DNA of 64,000 nucleotides from Antitrichia curtipendula (taxonomy: Eukaryota > Streptophyta > Bryopsida > Hypnales > Leucodontaceae). The position numbers and the translations under genes are program-made. Below are positions 31,825 through 43,200 of the stretch, in pieces (the first letter of the stretch is position 1; each line of letters starts with the position of its first letter). The notes beneath the pieces are model-generated. The model was not told the origin of the DNA. It ran no database searches and worked only from the letters and a program-made list of their open reading frames with translations. The stretch is taken from assembly GCA_951230915.1 (NCBI GenBank), contig OX579639.1, forward strand, positions 1,054,001 through 1,118,000, read 5' to 3'.

Positions 31825-32405
31825 TTAATTGATGTATGTTTGTAGGCATCTAACCGGTCCTTTATCCGGTCGATGGGCTGGACTTGGCCATTCATCTTTT
31901 TGGTAATAGAATGGCGTAGTGTGTGCAAATTCATATGGTTTGGAGGCAAATTTGTATTCCTTTGTTGTACCATGTTTTGCGAGTTTGTCTGCATTTTCAT
32001 TACCTACAATATTAATGTGGGCTTTGATTTTGGAGATTGTGGTGATTTTTGTTCGACTCTGAAGCATTGCTACCATAGATTCTAATATGGTTTTATCAGC
32101 ATGGTTGCGGTGCAACGTAGGATGTTTTAGTTGTGTATTAATTACATATCGACAATTGAGACAATCCGTGAATATGTGTGCTGGTTCATTTGGGTATCTT
32201 GTAGTGATTATTCGAAGTGTTTTATGTATGGCCATTAGCTCAGCTCTAAAACAAGTTTGTAGGCCTGGTAGTCTTTTGGAGACTTGGATTTCTTCCTTAG
32301 AGGGATTATATATACCATATCCCGCTTTTTCACGTATCCAGTGGCCATCTGGATGTTGTTTTGGTGGTATAAATGATCCATCAGTGTAATAGCTATATTG
32401 CGCTG
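31825..32405 (-). CDS. RNase H domain of the retroelement-like gene
   Basis: The reading enters at about 32405 with QYSYYTDGSFIPP, containing the first catalytic Asp of RNase H. It continues with AGYGIYNPSKEEIQVSKR, FRAELMAIHKTL (Glu), HIFTDCLNCRYVIN (second Asp) and IVGNENADKLAKHG (C-terminal Asp). All four RNase H acids are therefore present. ATG 32235 is internal to the domain and is not the true start. The preceding frame (32235-33962) overlaps in another phase, so a frameshift lies near 32400-32460. It ends at a TAA, beyond which the same frame is open again. Confidence 0.82.
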
Positions 32406-33962
32406 GGATTTGAGTTGGGGGGTAGTTGTATATGTTGGGAATGGTGGTATGGGTATATTTATTGGGTTGTGATTGGTTTTATATGTGAGTTTATTCCAAT
32501 TGGTATGCTTGTTCACTGCTACATTATTAGGTGTGGGAGGAGCAATTTGTATGTGATATTGTGGTATTTGCATATCTTCGAGAATCGATGAGAGAGAATT
32601 TGTCTGGTTGGATGGGCCGATATTATGATTTTGGTGGTGTATACAAAGAATGTGTATGGCAAGGGGTTCAGTATGTAGGTGTTTTTGTAGTTCAAAGGGG
32701 ATTGTTGGTTCTTCATATGTAATAGTGTCTGCAGCAAAATGGACAATAACGTGTGTATCGTCAAATGGTCCGGTATATGGTGAAAAGTTTTGGTACCAAT
32801 TTATATCTGGTATGACTAGTATAGTTATGGTGTTTTGATCATTCTTGGATGCTAATCTAGCCCAGTGTAATGCTTGTTGGGCTGTCTCCTCATTATGAGG
32901 GTGGACAAAACCTATACCTTTCCATTTGTATTCAAAGGCATTACCAAGGGAACCAAATATTCTATCTCTGTCAAATTGAGAGTAAAATTGCGTGATTTGT
33001 GTAGAGCAGATAATTGGTGAGGAGAAGTATGAATGAGATATGTTAAATGTTGATGTTATAGAATGTAGTATATTTTGTGGTAGGGTGTGGTGTGAAGTCT
33101 TGAATGGGAATTTTTTGGATTTTTTATATTTGTATCTTTGATAGAGCCATATGATTTCGGTTTCAAATGATTGTGTAGGTGGTACTAGGTCATTTACGTT
33201 ATGTTTAGCAGTGTGATATTGTTTCCATAACCATTGTAATCTGGTAGTGGGGATAGTAATGAGGTATTTACCAATGTCTTGATATAGGTGTGTGTGTTCA
33301 TTTTGTGTTATTATGGTGTATGTGTTTGTTAGTATGTCTTTTTCTGGGTTGCATTCGGTAGTGGAGATAGATATAAGTGGGATTATTGTTGGTGGTGGAA
33401 TGAATCTTATATCTCTAAGTTGTTCATGGTTGAAGTTTACCGTGATGATGTTATTGTAGTGTTTGTGTTTTTGTTTTGTGTAATATTGTGTTAACAAAGT
33501 GATGTTATGTGTTATTATTGTTGGTTGATTAAACGGGAAGAGGTCTCTTTGTTGCATCCATTTAGTATAGATTGTATTATCTTGAAGTGTCCATTGACAT
33601 AGGTATGTATTATATTTTTTGGAGATGTTATATTTGTCTTTTGTTTCTTTGGTTTTATGGTTTGTTATAATATGTATGGGAAGTGCATTTAAGTTGTATG
33701 GGATGTGTGTAGGTGGATTTTGTTGTTGTGGTAGCGGTGGTGGTTCTAGGTGGGTGGGATTTTCTAATGTTATTGGGTGTAGATCGTGATTATCTGATAC
33801 GTATTGTGCTTTGAGAGTTCGTGGTAGTGGGTGTCTTTGGCAAGGTTTTGAACATTCAAGGGTACACTTTGGATAGCAGAAAAGTTGTTCAGCGATGTTC
33901 AAAGCTCTTTTTTCTATTTTGGTTGGGGTTTTATAATATATTTTGAAGTCTTCCGGTGACAT
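32235..33962 (-). CDS. PCIF1-like methyltransferase-fold protein, N-terminal part of the retroelement-like gene
   Basis: From the first ATG at 33962 the product is about 575 residues. The open frame extends another 39 residues upstream, to a TTG. A Cys-rich segment (CYPKCTLECSKPCQRH) is followed by a Thr/Asn/Ile-rich stretch. Then comes a domain resembling the PCIF1 WW-binding / cap m6A methyltransferase fold: FSSPIICST, FYSQFDRDRIFGSLGNAF, LHWARLAS, LVIPDINWY and TIPFE. The catalytic NPPF position reads VHPH, so methylation activity is doubtful. PCIF1-type domains are known, from my memory of the family, in some algal and oomycete retroelements. Neither this frame nor its overlap with RNase H contains a reverse transcriptase YxDD. 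Translation past about 32400 in this frame is a frameshifted RNase H shadow. Confidence 0.6.
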   Translation of the reverse strand: MSPEDFKIYYKTPTKIEKRALNIAEQLFCYPKCTLECSKPCQRHPLPRTLKAQYVSDNHDLHPITLENPTHLEPPPLPQQQNPPTHIPYNLNALPIHIITNHKTKETKDKYNISKKYNTYLCQWTLQDNTIYTKWMQQRDLFPFNQPTIITHNITLLTQYYTKQKHKHYNNIITVNFNHEQLRDIRFIPPPTIIPLISISTTECNPEKDILTNTYTIITQNEHTHLYQDIGKYLITIPTTRLQWLWKQYHTAKHNVNDLVPPTQSFETEIIWLYQRYKYKKSKKFPFKTSHHTLPQNILHSITSTFNISHSYFSSPIICSTQITQFYSQFDRDRIFGSLGNAFEYKWKGIGFVHPHNEETAQQALHWARLASKNDQNTITILVIPDINWYQNFSPYTGPFDDTHVIVHFAADTITYEEPTIPFELQKHLHTEPLAIHILCIHHQNHNIGPSNQTNSLSSILEDMQIPQYHIQIAPPTPNNVAVNKHTNWNKLTYKTNHNPINIPIPPFPTYTTTPQLKSQRNIAITLMDHLYHQNNIQMATGYVKKRDMVYIIPLRKKSKSPKDYQAYKLVLELS

Positions 33963-34396
33963 GAGATTCGTGCCATTAGGGCACTTTTGGGCACATTGTG
34001 TAAGCTCTCCTTTACATGACACATTTTTCTTTTGCTTCCCATTTTGTTTTATTGCCACTACAAAGCTTTGTATTTTCAATCTGCACTGTCAAATTACACT
34101 TCAGGTTACACTTCACAGATGTCCAAGTTTAGCATGATAACTAACAAAATAAAACAGCTATTGAAGATTGATTTTACACGTCACCAATTCACATATTAGC
34201 CAAAGTGCATACCAAACAAAACTTGAAAGTTGCCATTTACATCGCAATAAGCTGGTCTACCACACAGGTAGGTAGCTGAAAGTTTCTAGCCAAGGAAAAA
34301 TTTGCAGGCACCAAAAGATTTTGACCTACAACTTGCAGGTGGAGATAAAAAAATTAAAAAAAAATGAAAGGCTGCTTCCGCAGGGTTAAGTTATAT

Positions 34397-34722
34397 GGTA
34401 ACAGGCTCTAAAATTGCACATGCTCTAAAACCACTTACATCCTCAAATGTACACCATGTATACATGTTGCTTTTTCATACCCTTCAGCAATGTACAAACA
34501 ATGTGTATTTTAGGAGTCGGGCAATTTTAGAGCCCTATCCCATTTTAACTTAAAAATTTTATAACAAATTTCACAAAGTTCCAGAAAATACAAAACGACT
34601 TGGGTTAGATGCCAATTCTACTTGTCTTTCAAGGAAAATTTACTGAAAACTATTTCAAGAAGCTTCGCCTCCCCAAAATTCAGTTTCAACTCTTAGGTGG
34701 GCGATTTCTAAACCTGTTACCC
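34397..34722. mobile_element. foldback MITE, copy 2 (right of the RT-less element)
   Basis: Ends GGTAACAGG and CCTGTTACC, with an inner pair GGCTCTAAAATTGC and GGGCAATTTTAGAGCCC. The body matches copy 1 over most of its length (TTAGATGCCAATTC, GTCTTTCAAG, TTTACTGAAAA) in the same orientation. The outer ends differ between copies. Confidence 0.72.
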
Positions 34723-34952
34723 TTATTATCCCTTAAACGTCGAGGCGGACGTTTTGCAGCCGGTGAATGACAAGAGAATCTCATGTGAAGGACAAAAGTG
34801 CAACTATTCATCCTCCCAATTTTGTGGAAAAAGGGAAGATCATTTATAGTAGTTTGACTTCCAATGAGTGTTTTTTGCATTATTTTAATCCAAAAATTCA
34901 CACAGTGTCAAAACAGATGATTTCCAAGGTTATGAGCCCACTATTCAAGGGT

Positions 34953-35645
34953 TAAAGGAGATCACCCATTTTCGACCAGCATTCCATTCTTGCATCTTAG
35001 GTTGCTCCATTTCCGATCATCTCTCAAGTAGGTGACACCTCCCATCTAGCATGACTAGCAAGAGCAACACAAAACCTCCGCAAGGTGTACATTGAAAGCC
35101 ACAATGATCACTTACATCAATTTTGTAATCATCCTATGGTTGGAAATGGGTTTGCCTATATATTGAGAATGGGACAAACAGAATCTTCACGAAAAAATTT
35201 CATAGTAATTTTGTTTTTGAGATTGAAAGTGTAGAAACATATGGAATCCTCTTCATCTGTATTTTTGTAGATGGGAAAACATTAGAAGACATTTGAGTCC
35301 TCGAGAAGACTGCGAGTTCCCGGGCTCTAAAAATTGTCTCGACCGCGTGGGAACGCTGCCAGCTGCGCAGTCCAACGTGGTCCCGACCGTGCCACATCAT
35401 TTTTTGGAAAATAAATAAATAAATTTTCAACTTTTTTTTGCATTTTTTGCATTTTAATTTTAATTCCTTTCCTAACAACCGGCCACGTTCTCTTACTACT
35501 GCGAGAATAGCATCGGGAACAGGCCTGAAACTGTCTTCTCAAGGCCTCAAATTTCTTCGAATGAAATTTCCCCACCCTTCTCCATGCTGCACATGGGCCA
35601 AATTTTGCTTAAGTGGTCGGAAATGGGGGTGATCTCCTTTTAAAG
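34953..35645. mobile_element. inverted-repeat element, about 690 bp
   Basis: Left end TTAAAGGAGATCACCCATTT and right end AAATGGGGGTGATCTCCTTT pair for about 25 bp, with CGACCA / TGGTCGG continuing inward. TTAA occurs at both borders and could be the target duplication, though one extra T makes this uncertain. There is no transposase. GC-rich patches near 35330-35400 are internal. Confidence 0.6.
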
Positions 35646-37090
35646 AATAAACTGATAAGTGGGCAGATGACCAAGTTGGAAAAGGCCAAGCAGCCCTTGA
35701 GTTTGGCAGCCGCCAATAAGCTTAGAAGGCTTATTATTTTCCTCAGAAGTTGTTCAACCTGACTTGGAGCTTTTTATAAAAATCTGGAATTGAATACTAT
35801 TCTCGAAAGGGCAACCATGACAACATGGCTAATCAGCAAAGACACCGAATGTCATCAGCAAGGGAGGGACATTCACCACGCGCTCTTCAAATCGTGGCTT
35901 CTTGGACCCGGCTTGCACTGATGAGTGTCTTTGGTCATGGCACACCCACTTGCCAATTCATATGTCAATTTTTTTGTTAAACTGCAACGATTTGGAACAG
36001 CAAAAAAGTGTGACATTCATGCACACAAATGTCCAGGGATTTTATGTGAGGATTCTGTTTTTTACTTTATTTATTTAGGGGGGGATTATAATGTTAGACA
36101 AAAAAAATTAAAAAAAAAGGGGCTAAAAATATGGCAACAAATCATTAAGTTTTTTACCATAAAACTTCAAATTAAATATTAAAAAGAAATCTTGGAAGAA
36201 AACAAAATTATGGACATGTGATATGTGCTAATGTGATATTTTCTATCCAATATGTGGATGAATGTTGAAATTTGGAGCACCACTATAACATTTTATATCA
36301 TCACTTTGGCACCTCATTAAAAAAAATGAAAAAGAACCTCAATTATGTCAATTCCATTAAATTGGAAGTATTCCATGACCTTTTTGTTTGTTTGTTGGAC
36401 TAATATATAATGTTTGTTACATTTCATCCACAATATTGTGCACCACTTTGCTAGAATGTTTAACCCATATCCTCCTCCCAACTCCTTAAAACCATTTCAT
36501 TTTCTTGCTTGAAGTGTCCATTGCACCATTTTAATTAAATTTAGCAAATTTAATGAAGTGAATTTCTAATCATGGTCAAGGAATTTGCATAAAATGACAA
36601 ATGCCAATTAAAATGGCAAAGTTTAATACAATTACATGTGAATTTCATGAAACTGGAAAAAATTCTATAATTTTCTACTTGTCTAGAACACATATATGAG
36701 GAATTTCACTAAAATGGCGCCATTCCGCAACTTTGGCAATTTTTACAATTTAGACCAAGGGGGTTGAAATGTACATCCGTTTTAGATGGCACTTTTATAA
36801 TTTAGACCATGAAGTCTGAAATCTATATTAGTTCAAATATTTCTGAAATCTATACCGTCCTAGATGTCACTTTTATGGTTTAGACCAAGCATTCTAAAAA
36901 TGGCACATAGAATACCGCCATTTCAACAAAATTCCCCGTACATCCAAATATGCATACTTTTTAAGAACACACATCCAAATATGCATATCTATACTAGTCC
37001 TAGTTTGTAGAGCTTTTTAAAGATGACTATCACATTTTTTGGCTCTCAAAGTTGCACCAATTTAATGAAATTGACAATATTATGTAAAAC
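35646..37090. other. AT-rich intergenic DNA
   Basis: No gene is visible. At 36700-36950 a loose repeat of TTTAGACCAAG and GAAATCTATA occurs two or three times. Otherwise nothing can be supported. Confidence 0.4.
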
Positions 37091-38030
37091 TTAACCCCTG
37101 AAGTTCCTTGGCTATGTTTTTTTTACCAAAACGCTCCAAAACTGCCATTTCTAGTACAAGTACCAAATTTTAGGAAAAAAATAGTTTTGGACGCATATAA
37201 CCATAGGATCTTGTAATAGGCTGGTTTGAAAAGATGTGGAAAAAATTTCAAAATTTTCCATTGTGTAGATTGCAAAATATTAGTGTTTGAAGTGACAAAA
37301 ATCTTTCTTTGGGGTATTACAAAAAATAGGGCAGCTGCACTTCACAAGGTCATACTTGTATAAAAAAACATCTATATTGATGGTGCTTCTTTGGATTCAT
37401 TCTTGAATGCAAGTTTGCCATACACTTGAAAAAATTCAGATCATTTGGAATTGTACAACATATAGGAAATAAATAGTAAGTAGAAAAAAAGTAGAGAATG
37501 ATTCAAAATGCTAAATTGTTAAGAATTTAGTTATGAAATTGAAAAATGTCAATTTCAATGGTTGTAATGTTATAATAAACAATCTACATCCTATGATTTT
37601 ATTTTTCTCAAAAAATACTGAAAATTGAGTTAAATAAAGGACTTCAAAGTTTATTAGCTTAGAGTAGAAAATCCATAACTGTCCACAAATTAAAATTCCT
37701 CATAACTTTGACTCATTGATCAAAATGGAATGATTAAAAGCTTTCTACGTTTATATAAATCTAAAAAAATAATTATTTATTTATTTTTATGAATAAAATG
37801 ATTTTTTTTTATTTGCATAGATTGCCTAATCTAGAGAAAAAAACTGCATATCATACGATAATTTTTAACAATGTAGTCAAAAGTTATGAAAATTGTAGGG
37901 CCTTAAAGAAAATTGTAGTCCACATGTTGTGTGAAAATTTGAAAGGAAAAAACAAAATTGTATTGGTAGTGAGCTGCCTAAAATCGCTATGTTGCCAAAA
38001 AAAATACAATTTAGTCTTTTAGGAGTTAAA
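37091..38030. mobile_element. TTAACCCCTAAAG inverted-repeat element, copy A
   Basis: The left end TTAACCCCTGAAG and right end CTTTTAGGAGTTAAA are inverse. The interior shares ATAACCATAGGATCTTGTAA, a GATTGCAAAATATTAG-like phrase and CATAACTTTGACTCATTGAT-like segments with copies B and C. It has no coding capacity and is about 940 bp. Confidence 0.65.
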
Positions 38031-39604
38031 TCTATACTTGTCCTAATTGTGCATCATCCTAAACTACCTTAAACAAAAAGCATTTTACTTTTGTAATTTA
38101 GGTTCTCAAATCTTATTTAATTTATTCCTTGAAACAATAATTTGTCTAGACTTTAAAACTTAAAAGTAAGGAAAAAACAAAGGGGTTGCATTAATCTCAA
38201 TTACTGCTAAAATGAAAACCTTGTAATATTGGTGCATGAAATGGCATCATGAAATGCACACCAAGATGCACGCATAAAATGGCATAAACATTATGCTTTT
38301 TTAGAGCTTAGGATTCAAGACATTTTCTACTAACTTCCAATACTTTCAATTACTATTTCTACTACCTTCATTAAATTGGTGATATTTCATGCACCATTTT
38401 GACATTGACATTATTTTGTTATGTTGATAGATAAAGGCAGCATAATATGCAAATTACATTTCATCCAATGAAAACATCACACACCACTAAACCAGGATTT
38501 CCATCTCTGTCCCCATACTAGACTCCCTAAATCAAATAATTTCCTTCCTCCCTTTTAAGGTCTTCACATGTAGTACCATTTTACCCCCCTAACATTTTAC
38601 CCCCTAAATGATTGCGTCAGATGATGACCTTGTTGAATATTGTCAATTGCATGAGTCTCCTTTTAGGATTTTGTTGTAAAATGTCAACAATGGAATCACG
38701 TCAATTTAACGAAAGTGACGTTGCCTTGGCTGCTCATTTCTTTACATCAATGGAGCAATTACAATGTTATTTTCAAAGGAAACTCGTGATTGCACTCCTC
38801 CTTGTACGTCGTCCTCCAGTCCTCCTTATGACATTTGCCAATACGCGCAGTTAACATTACGTAAGCTTAACAGAATCCTTCACAACAATTGCTTTCTTTA
38901 ACTTCAACTTGTTTAAGAAAAAATTATTATCATCAGATAAACCAATTAAGGTAGAAGTACCCATTTTCAACCATGCCCAGTAACCAACATGTAGGGTGCG
39001 CTATTTCCAACCTCAGGCTAGAACTCAAACTTGGAATGTAATTTTTTGGTCCTTATCAAGATTGGGACTAATAAGGTTATGACACATGTTCCAAAGTAGT
39101 GAGCAAGAAAGTAAAAAGTAGTTCTTGAGTGATTGGAGTTGGAAGACTCTAGACATTATTGACTATTGGTCAAGTACTTTTTTGGCTCCCAAAATTCACA
39201 GTAACTTCAGTTATGAGAATAAAACTCTGAATAATTAGCAATCCCAATGTTTCCTATCTTCCTATATGCCAAAAATTTCCATCACCTCATACTGCTCATC
39301 ATCTGCTCCAAAATCTGCCCTACAGAAGTTTGATAAACCCTGAAAAGGAGTTTGCGGAAAAATTCGTTGAGCTAAGTTGGCGGCCACTCGGACTGGTGAC
39401 TGGTGACTGATAATCGAACCTTTAGAGTTTCCATCAACTGATAGGCGGTCTTGACATAATTAATACGGAGTCTCCCTCTTGCACCAGTAACCCACACAGC
39501 TGCTTCAAATACATAAAAAGAAGCGCAACCTCCACACCAAAGTTAAGGAATGATCGAACTAGTATGCGTGTGTTTCATTTGCTGCAACAGGCCGGACGTC
39601 GATC
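38031..39604. other. upstream flank of the dioxygenase gene
   Basis: AT-rich to 39250, then rising GC. A possible TATA-like ATACATAAAAAG lies at about 39507, before the tandemly repeated leader. No gene is seen. Confidence 0.4.
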
Positions 39605-40260
39605 GAGGTACGTCCTCACATCAATTCCAGGTTTACAACAGTTTGGATTCATTTGATCAGTAAATCGCCATTGGAGTCGTCGTTACGTACGTCTAGCTAT
39701 CGAGCGACCACTTTCAGGTTTCAAATTGAATTGCTTCTATTGATTCATTCTTGTTGTAGCAGCTTGTAATTGCGTGCATGGAATCGTTAGTAAATTGCCC
39801 AGTTCCAGGATTCAAGCTTTATTGATCGATGGATTCCTTCCTTTCCTATAAGCTAGCAGCTTGCCACAGTTGGTGCCACAGATGCAAAGCTTGGAGTGCT
39901 CACGTCAATAAATTCCAACTAGACTTCAAATTTTATTGATTGAATTCTATTAAATTCTAATAGCTGCAAACATTCCACAGTACGTTTGCACCAGATGCAC
40001 TCAGAGTTCGAAGTCCTCGCTCGAGTCAATCAGTTAATTCCAGGTTTCAAACTTCATTTCTTAATTTCTAGCTTTCTTTGCGTGCCATAGATTCTAGCTA
40101 TCGACTGACTGCAGCTAGCAGATCGATGCAAACCTTAACTAAGGTCGATCTTCACAACAGTCAATTACTTCAAGTTTCAAACTGGGTGTATTGATTTCTA
40201 ACTTTCGTCGCATGCCACAGATTCGATTCATAGCTAGCTAGCTAGCTAACAGATGCAAAC
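39605..40260 (+). repeat. degenerate tandem repeat in the dioxygenase leader
   Basis: Five imperfect units of roughly 110-140 bp each contain TCAATTCCAGGTTTCAAAC, an ATTGATT stretch, a GCATGCCACAGATTC-like phrase and CAGATGCAAA. They lie directly upstream of, and run into, the first candidate ATG of the dioxygenase gene (40253). That ATG belongs to the repeated CAGATGCAAAC phrase. Confidence 0.7.
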
Positions 40261-43200
40261 CTTGAGACCGGCTACACCCTCGATTGATCCTTCCTTTCCC
40301 ACTTCCCGACGATCGGTCTCCATGTCGCCATCCGAATCCGCAAACCCTAAGCTCCCAAGCCCGAGTTCCGTGCCAGACCCAGATCGACCAATTCCCATGT
40401 CGAACGGTTCCGACAAACCCCACTCCAACGGCCACCTGGAGTCTCCCATTCCCAAGACCTCAGATTCGTGGTCCGCTGAGTCCACTCCCGATGACCAACA
40501 CCCCCACAAGCAAACCCTAATCACCGACTCTTTCCTGTTCCCGGAGCACATGCGTCCCACAGTCAAACATGACGACTTCACCAATCTCGAAATCCCGGTT
40601 ATCGACTTGTCCTCTTCCCATGAAGACGTGGTGGCCCAAGTGCGAGAGGCCTGCTTGCACTGGGGGTTCTTCCAAATCATCAACCACGGCGTGGAGGAGT
40701 CCCTTCTGGAGAGGATCCAACACCAGGTCAGTGGTCCCAAATGTGGCTTTTTTTTAATTTTTTATAATTACCTCAAGTTGCTTAAGACATAGGAGTCGTA
40801 CACATGCCCAAGGACCGGTTAGTCAAGCACTACACTAATGATGGTAAATAGTGTTACCTACACTAATTGATTTTTAAAAGCCATAAGTTTTTACTCTTGA
40901 TGAATATTTTTACCAACTATAGGTGTAGAGTTTTCCCACTTAGAATGATACTAGGATTTATGCACTTTGTAAAAATATTTATGAAGAGTAAACACTTATA
41001 GCATTTCTAAAACAGTTAGTATGGGTAACACTAAATACCATTATTAGTGTAGTTTCTTAGTCTGTGGGTGTGGGTATTACTGAAACCTTGACTCTGGAAA
41101 TGCTGAATACTAATGGAGGTGGCTCCCAGGCACAACAAGAAATTAAGGTTTTGTGGAACAAGTTGTGACCTTTCTCAATTTGAGTTCACATATGTTTGTA
41201 GCTACCAGTTTAGTTTAGTTTAGTTTTTTCTGGCACCATGGTGCCAAACTCCAGTGTTGTGGCAGAGTGAAAGTGGTTTAAATTTGGAGGGACTATCTTC
41301 CATTGTCTGCATGGTGTACTGCTACAGTGCAAAAAAAACACCTTGGTAGCTACACGTGGAACCTCTTTTACTGCATGGTGCCAGGACTATGCACTAAGAG
41401 AGGTGTAATAATGGCCACCTACTAGATATAGGCTTCAGCTACACTCTTTTTCAGAAAAAAATGGTTGAAATTGGGCCCACCTACTAACTGCATAAGCGAC
41501 AATTTTGCACTACACTAAATAGTGAAATTAGACTGCCCTAGACTAATTCCTTGACATTCTACAGTGTATGAATATGCATAGTTACTGTAGAAGAATGTAG
41601 TAATGTAGAAACCATGTGTGTTGCATGGGTTGGTGCAGTGGTTCATGTCTGGAGTTTTGGAGTTTAGAGAATTGTGTGTGCCTCCATCTGGACAAGCAAT
41701 GAGTCATCAAGTAACTTTTCTGGTCAAGGCGACCCAATTTCACTATTTAGTGTAAGAGAGATTCTACCTGTGTATAAAAAATGAGAAAAACGCCATTATC
41801 CTTCACCCCACACCAAGGACAGTTCACTGTGCCTCTTATTATTTTCTGTATTCACCAGCCAGTTCAATATGCTTGGTGAGCTGTCCAGTTATCGGCAGTG
41901 CCCGTTCATTGGCCTGTGTACAATTCTAAATATGTGCGCTAAAGTTTAAAATTCAACATTGCGTTGAAATTCACATTTTTGGTAGCAAGATAAAAAGATT
42001 AGGTCGAAGCTTTGCTGAATTTCGCCACATTTGTGAACACTGCGCCAGGCGGATCTGTTCTTCAGCTTGCCGTACGAAGAGAAGGAGAAGGTGAGCAAGC
42101 CGCCGGGGAAATTCGCTGGCTACGGGCATGCCACGGTGCAGGAAGGGTACGCAAGGCCGTGGTCGGAAGGGTTCTATTTTACGGATGTGGAGTCCACCAA
42201 GGAGTTCGCGGAGAGGGTGTGGCCGGAAAATGGGAACGCCGACTTCGTGTACGTGAATTTCTTCCCTATCACCTTGCTACCAAGGCAGGGTCCTTTGCTT
42301 TCCATGAATCAAGGCTCCTTTCACTGTAGAACATCTTGAATGCAACCCTGTGGGCCACAAAAAAACAGGAATATATTCTCGTTACAGTGAGAATGTTGCG
42401 CAGAATTTTAGTCACAGTGAGCTTCACCGTTATCACGTTAAATTAACCGTTTCAGGATCAAGGATTTTGTGGTTTTGAGATGAGATTCCCGTTTGGGTTG
42501 ATCATATTGTGGAAATTGAATATATGGGGACAGATTCTAATTCACGAGGTGGAGGGAAGAACATCGTGTGCATGCGTTGGTTAGTGTAAATAATTTTCAG
42601 AACAGGTAACGCTCAGTTCGTATACGTGATTGCTTTTAATTTTCACTTCTTCACAGCTCCAACTTTGGGATTTGACTCTTTCAGGATTATCGCAAGGATT
42701 CATCATGGTTTTTGAAAACACCGTTTTCATTTATCTTGATCATATTCTGGACTGTGTGGATTAATTTACGTGAGGACAGATTTTAATTCACGAGATGGAG
42801 TTAAGAACATCGCATGTTTTGGTTGATATACATGATTTTCAGAACAAAATTTAAGTCCCTGTAAGAACAACTCAAAACCTGCGTAAAAAAACACAAGGCT
42901 GAATGTGGGCTTGCAGCTGGGCTTGCAATTGAACTCGTTCAAGCTTGTGAAAGTTAGCAAGAATGTGAATTCTCACAGGTAGGGTGTGATTGATGAATTC
43001 AATGGCAGTAAGTATACCCCAAAACCAACATCATGTACTATTATTGTACATTTGATGTCCCTAATAACGTACGGTCTGGCACTTTTCTTTGTTTTCTGGT
43101 TAGGGGTATGCTTACCTGAACTGTGTGTCAGAACTGGAAGGTCACATTTTGGCACACTGAAAAGGGACCTTGCTGCTGCAAGGTTCAATTGTAAGATCCC

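Noticed and set aside
10146..34079. Nuclear code in which TAA and TAG are read as glutamine, suggested by single in-frame TAG and TAA in long frames
   Set aside because: The dioxygenase and hAT-derived host genes end at TAA exactly where their families end, and the kinase ends at TAG. Standard stops are in use, so the in-frame stops are better explained by decay.
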